A stretch of DNA of 7,484 nucleotides from Chloroflexota bacterium (GTDB taxonomy: Bacteria > Chloroflexota > UBA6077 > JACCZL01). Under the pieces are notes generated by a model. That model saw only the letters and a program-made list of their open reading frames with translations. It was not told the DNA's origin and ran no database searches. Location of the stretch: NCBI GenBank assembly GCA_013695975.1, contig JACCZL010000421.1, positions 1-7,484 on the forward strand, read 5' to 3'. Both the position numbers and the translations under genes were made by a program. Positions 6,186 through 7,484 of the stretch are shown in pieces. How positions within the stretch are numbered: position 1 is the first letter of the stretch; every line of letters starts with the position of its first letter.

Positions 6186-7019
6186 CTATCTGGCCCTGCG
6201 GTACAGCTTCTGCTGACGATCGAGCTCTTCATATCGAGCCTCGTGCGGGGTGTACTTGAGGGACTCCTTGCTGCCGAGGCCGAGGAACCCGAACAGTACC
6301 AGGCTCTCGAGCAGGAGGCTGTGGACGCGCGACTGGAGCTCTCGATTGAAATAGATCATCACGTTCCGGTAGAGGATGACGTGGAAGTGGTTGAACGGGC
6401 CGTCCACCGCCAGGTTATGCTGGGCAAAGACCAGGTTCTTCTTGAGCGACGGCTCGACGACGGCCCGGCCGTCGACGTTGGAGTAGTACGAAGAGAACGG
6501 GCGGGTGCCACCGGCCTCGGCATGATTGGCGGCAAACAGCGGTACGGGCGCGAGCGGGTAGGCGCCGTCCTCCGCCCGCTTGAGGACGGTCCCGTTCATG
6601 TCGGTGGCGTAGATCCTGCTGCGGTCGTAGAGCCCTTCTTCCTGGAGCAAGATGGCCATCGAATAGACTTCCTCGCCCATCGAACAGCCCGCGTGCCAGA
6701 CTCGGACGGAGGGATAGGTCCGCAGGAGCGGCACGACGATCGTTCGGAATGCCAGGTGGAACTGCGGGTCGCGGAACATCGAGCTGACGTTGACGGAGAG
6801 GCCGAGGAGGAACCGCTCCAGGCAGTCCGGATCGTGGAGCACCTTCTCCTGCAGCGCCGAGACCGTCGCGACCTGCTCCGCCCGCATCCGGTCGCGCAGG
6901 CGGCGCTTGAGCGAGGCAAGGGCGTAGTCTCGGAAGTCGTAGCCGTGGTGGCGGTAGACGCCTTCCACCAGGAGCCTGACCTCCAGATCCTCGAGCATGC
7001 TCCCGGCACCCGAGCCCAT
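6186..7019 (-). CDS. cheR: CheR-type SAM-dependent protein methyltransferase
   Basis: A cytosolic methyltransferase of the CheR family, which uses S-adenosylmethionine to methylate glutamates in chemoreceptors or receptor-like partners. From the chosen start it has 277 residues, close to the family norm. The helical N-domain (about 8-95) ends in SSMFRDP (79-85), where classical CheR has T-x-F-F-R. The SAM-binding loop AGCSMGEEVYS is at 110-120. Next come YATDMNGTVLKRAEDGAYP and the loop RNVMIYF (218-224), preceded by Tyr where Cys is usual. It closes with GLGSKESL and a YEELDRQQKLYRR tail, as in CheR copies encoded beside hybrid kinases. The start at 7017-7019 is chosen because GGAG lies 6 nt upstream. 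The ATG at 7029-7031 has AAGG directly abutting it, and the open frame up to 7130 overlaps the receiver gene with unconvincing sequence. ATG 6996-6998 is less likely. The gene lies 28 nt after the kinase gene and 14 nt before the c-di-GMP regulator. No CheB is visible. Confidence 0.92.
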   Translation of the reverse strand: MGSGAGSMLEDLEVRLLVEGVYRHHGYDFRDYALASLKRRLRDRMRAEQVATVSALQEKVLHDPDCLERFLLGLSVNVSSMFRDPQFHLAFRTIVVPLLRTYPSVRVWHAGCSMGEEVYSMAILLQEEGLYDRSRIYATDMNGTVLKRAEDGAYPLAPVPLFAANHAEAGGTRPFSSYYSNVDGRAVVEPSLKKNLVFAQHNLAVDGPFNHFHVILYRNVMIYFNRELQSRVHSLLLESLVLFGFLGLGSKESLKYTPHEARYEELDRQQKLYRRAR

Positions 7020-7025
7020 GATGCA

Positions 7026-7029
7026 CTCC
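7026..7029 (-). promoter_or_regulatory. ribosome binding site that decides the cheR start
   Basis: GGAG on the − strand lies 6 nt before the ATG at 7017-7019, inside the 28-nt gap after the receiver-domain stop. It favours a 277-residue CheR over the longer reading that begins at 7130. Confidence 0.5.
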
Positions 7030-7047
7030 ATCCTTGCCAGACGATGC

Positions 7048-7484
<437 letters not shown>

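Overview
The window is GC-rich bacterial chromosome (roughly two-thirds G+C by eye, strong G/C preference at third codon positions). The LeuRS sequence, with its FPYTSGDLHIGHWW active-site region, together with the gene styles here, suggests Chloroflexota, perhaps a Thermomicrobia-like lineage. That placement is an inference from remembered family resemblance, not a search result.

The left half holds housekeeping and accessory genes. A complete leucyl-tRNA synthetase gene (leuS, +) runs from 56 to 2560. A perfect 10-bp hairpin follows it, then a convergent gene for a small single-domain bacterial PH-like protein (−, 2643-3023). A 163-bp divergent intergenic region separates that gene from a TauE/SafE-family membrane protein gene (+, 3187-3960) with a TTG start. 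The intergenic region carries a 33-nt echo of the leuS 3' end, including its stop codon in register. This hints at past duplication, insertion or gene replacement here.

The right half, all on the − strand, is a signalling operon read from the right edge inward. Its first gene is the truncated end of a protein with a C-terminal receiver domain, very probably a large hybrid histidine kinase. Next come a CheR-type methyltransferase (28-nt gap) and a 749-residue REC-PAS-GGDEF-EAL protein (14-nt gap). Every consensus catalytic motif checked in that last protein is intact, and it has an RxxD inhibitory site. The layout predicts a phosphorelay in which the kinase controls c-di-GMP turnover, with a methylation branch. 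No CheB methylesterase or chemoreceptor is visible. The 3' end of the REC-PAS-GGDEF-EAL gene overlaps the 3' end of the TauE/SafE gene by 39 bp, downstream of a G7 tract.

No tRNA, rRNA, CRISPR array, insertion sequence or phage gene was seen. The kinase-CheR-response-regulator arrangement is a known type of cluster. The less ordinary points are the leuS-tail echo, the G-rich repeat inside leuS, the G7/overlap junction and the absence of CheB. I do not see a clearly undescribed system.
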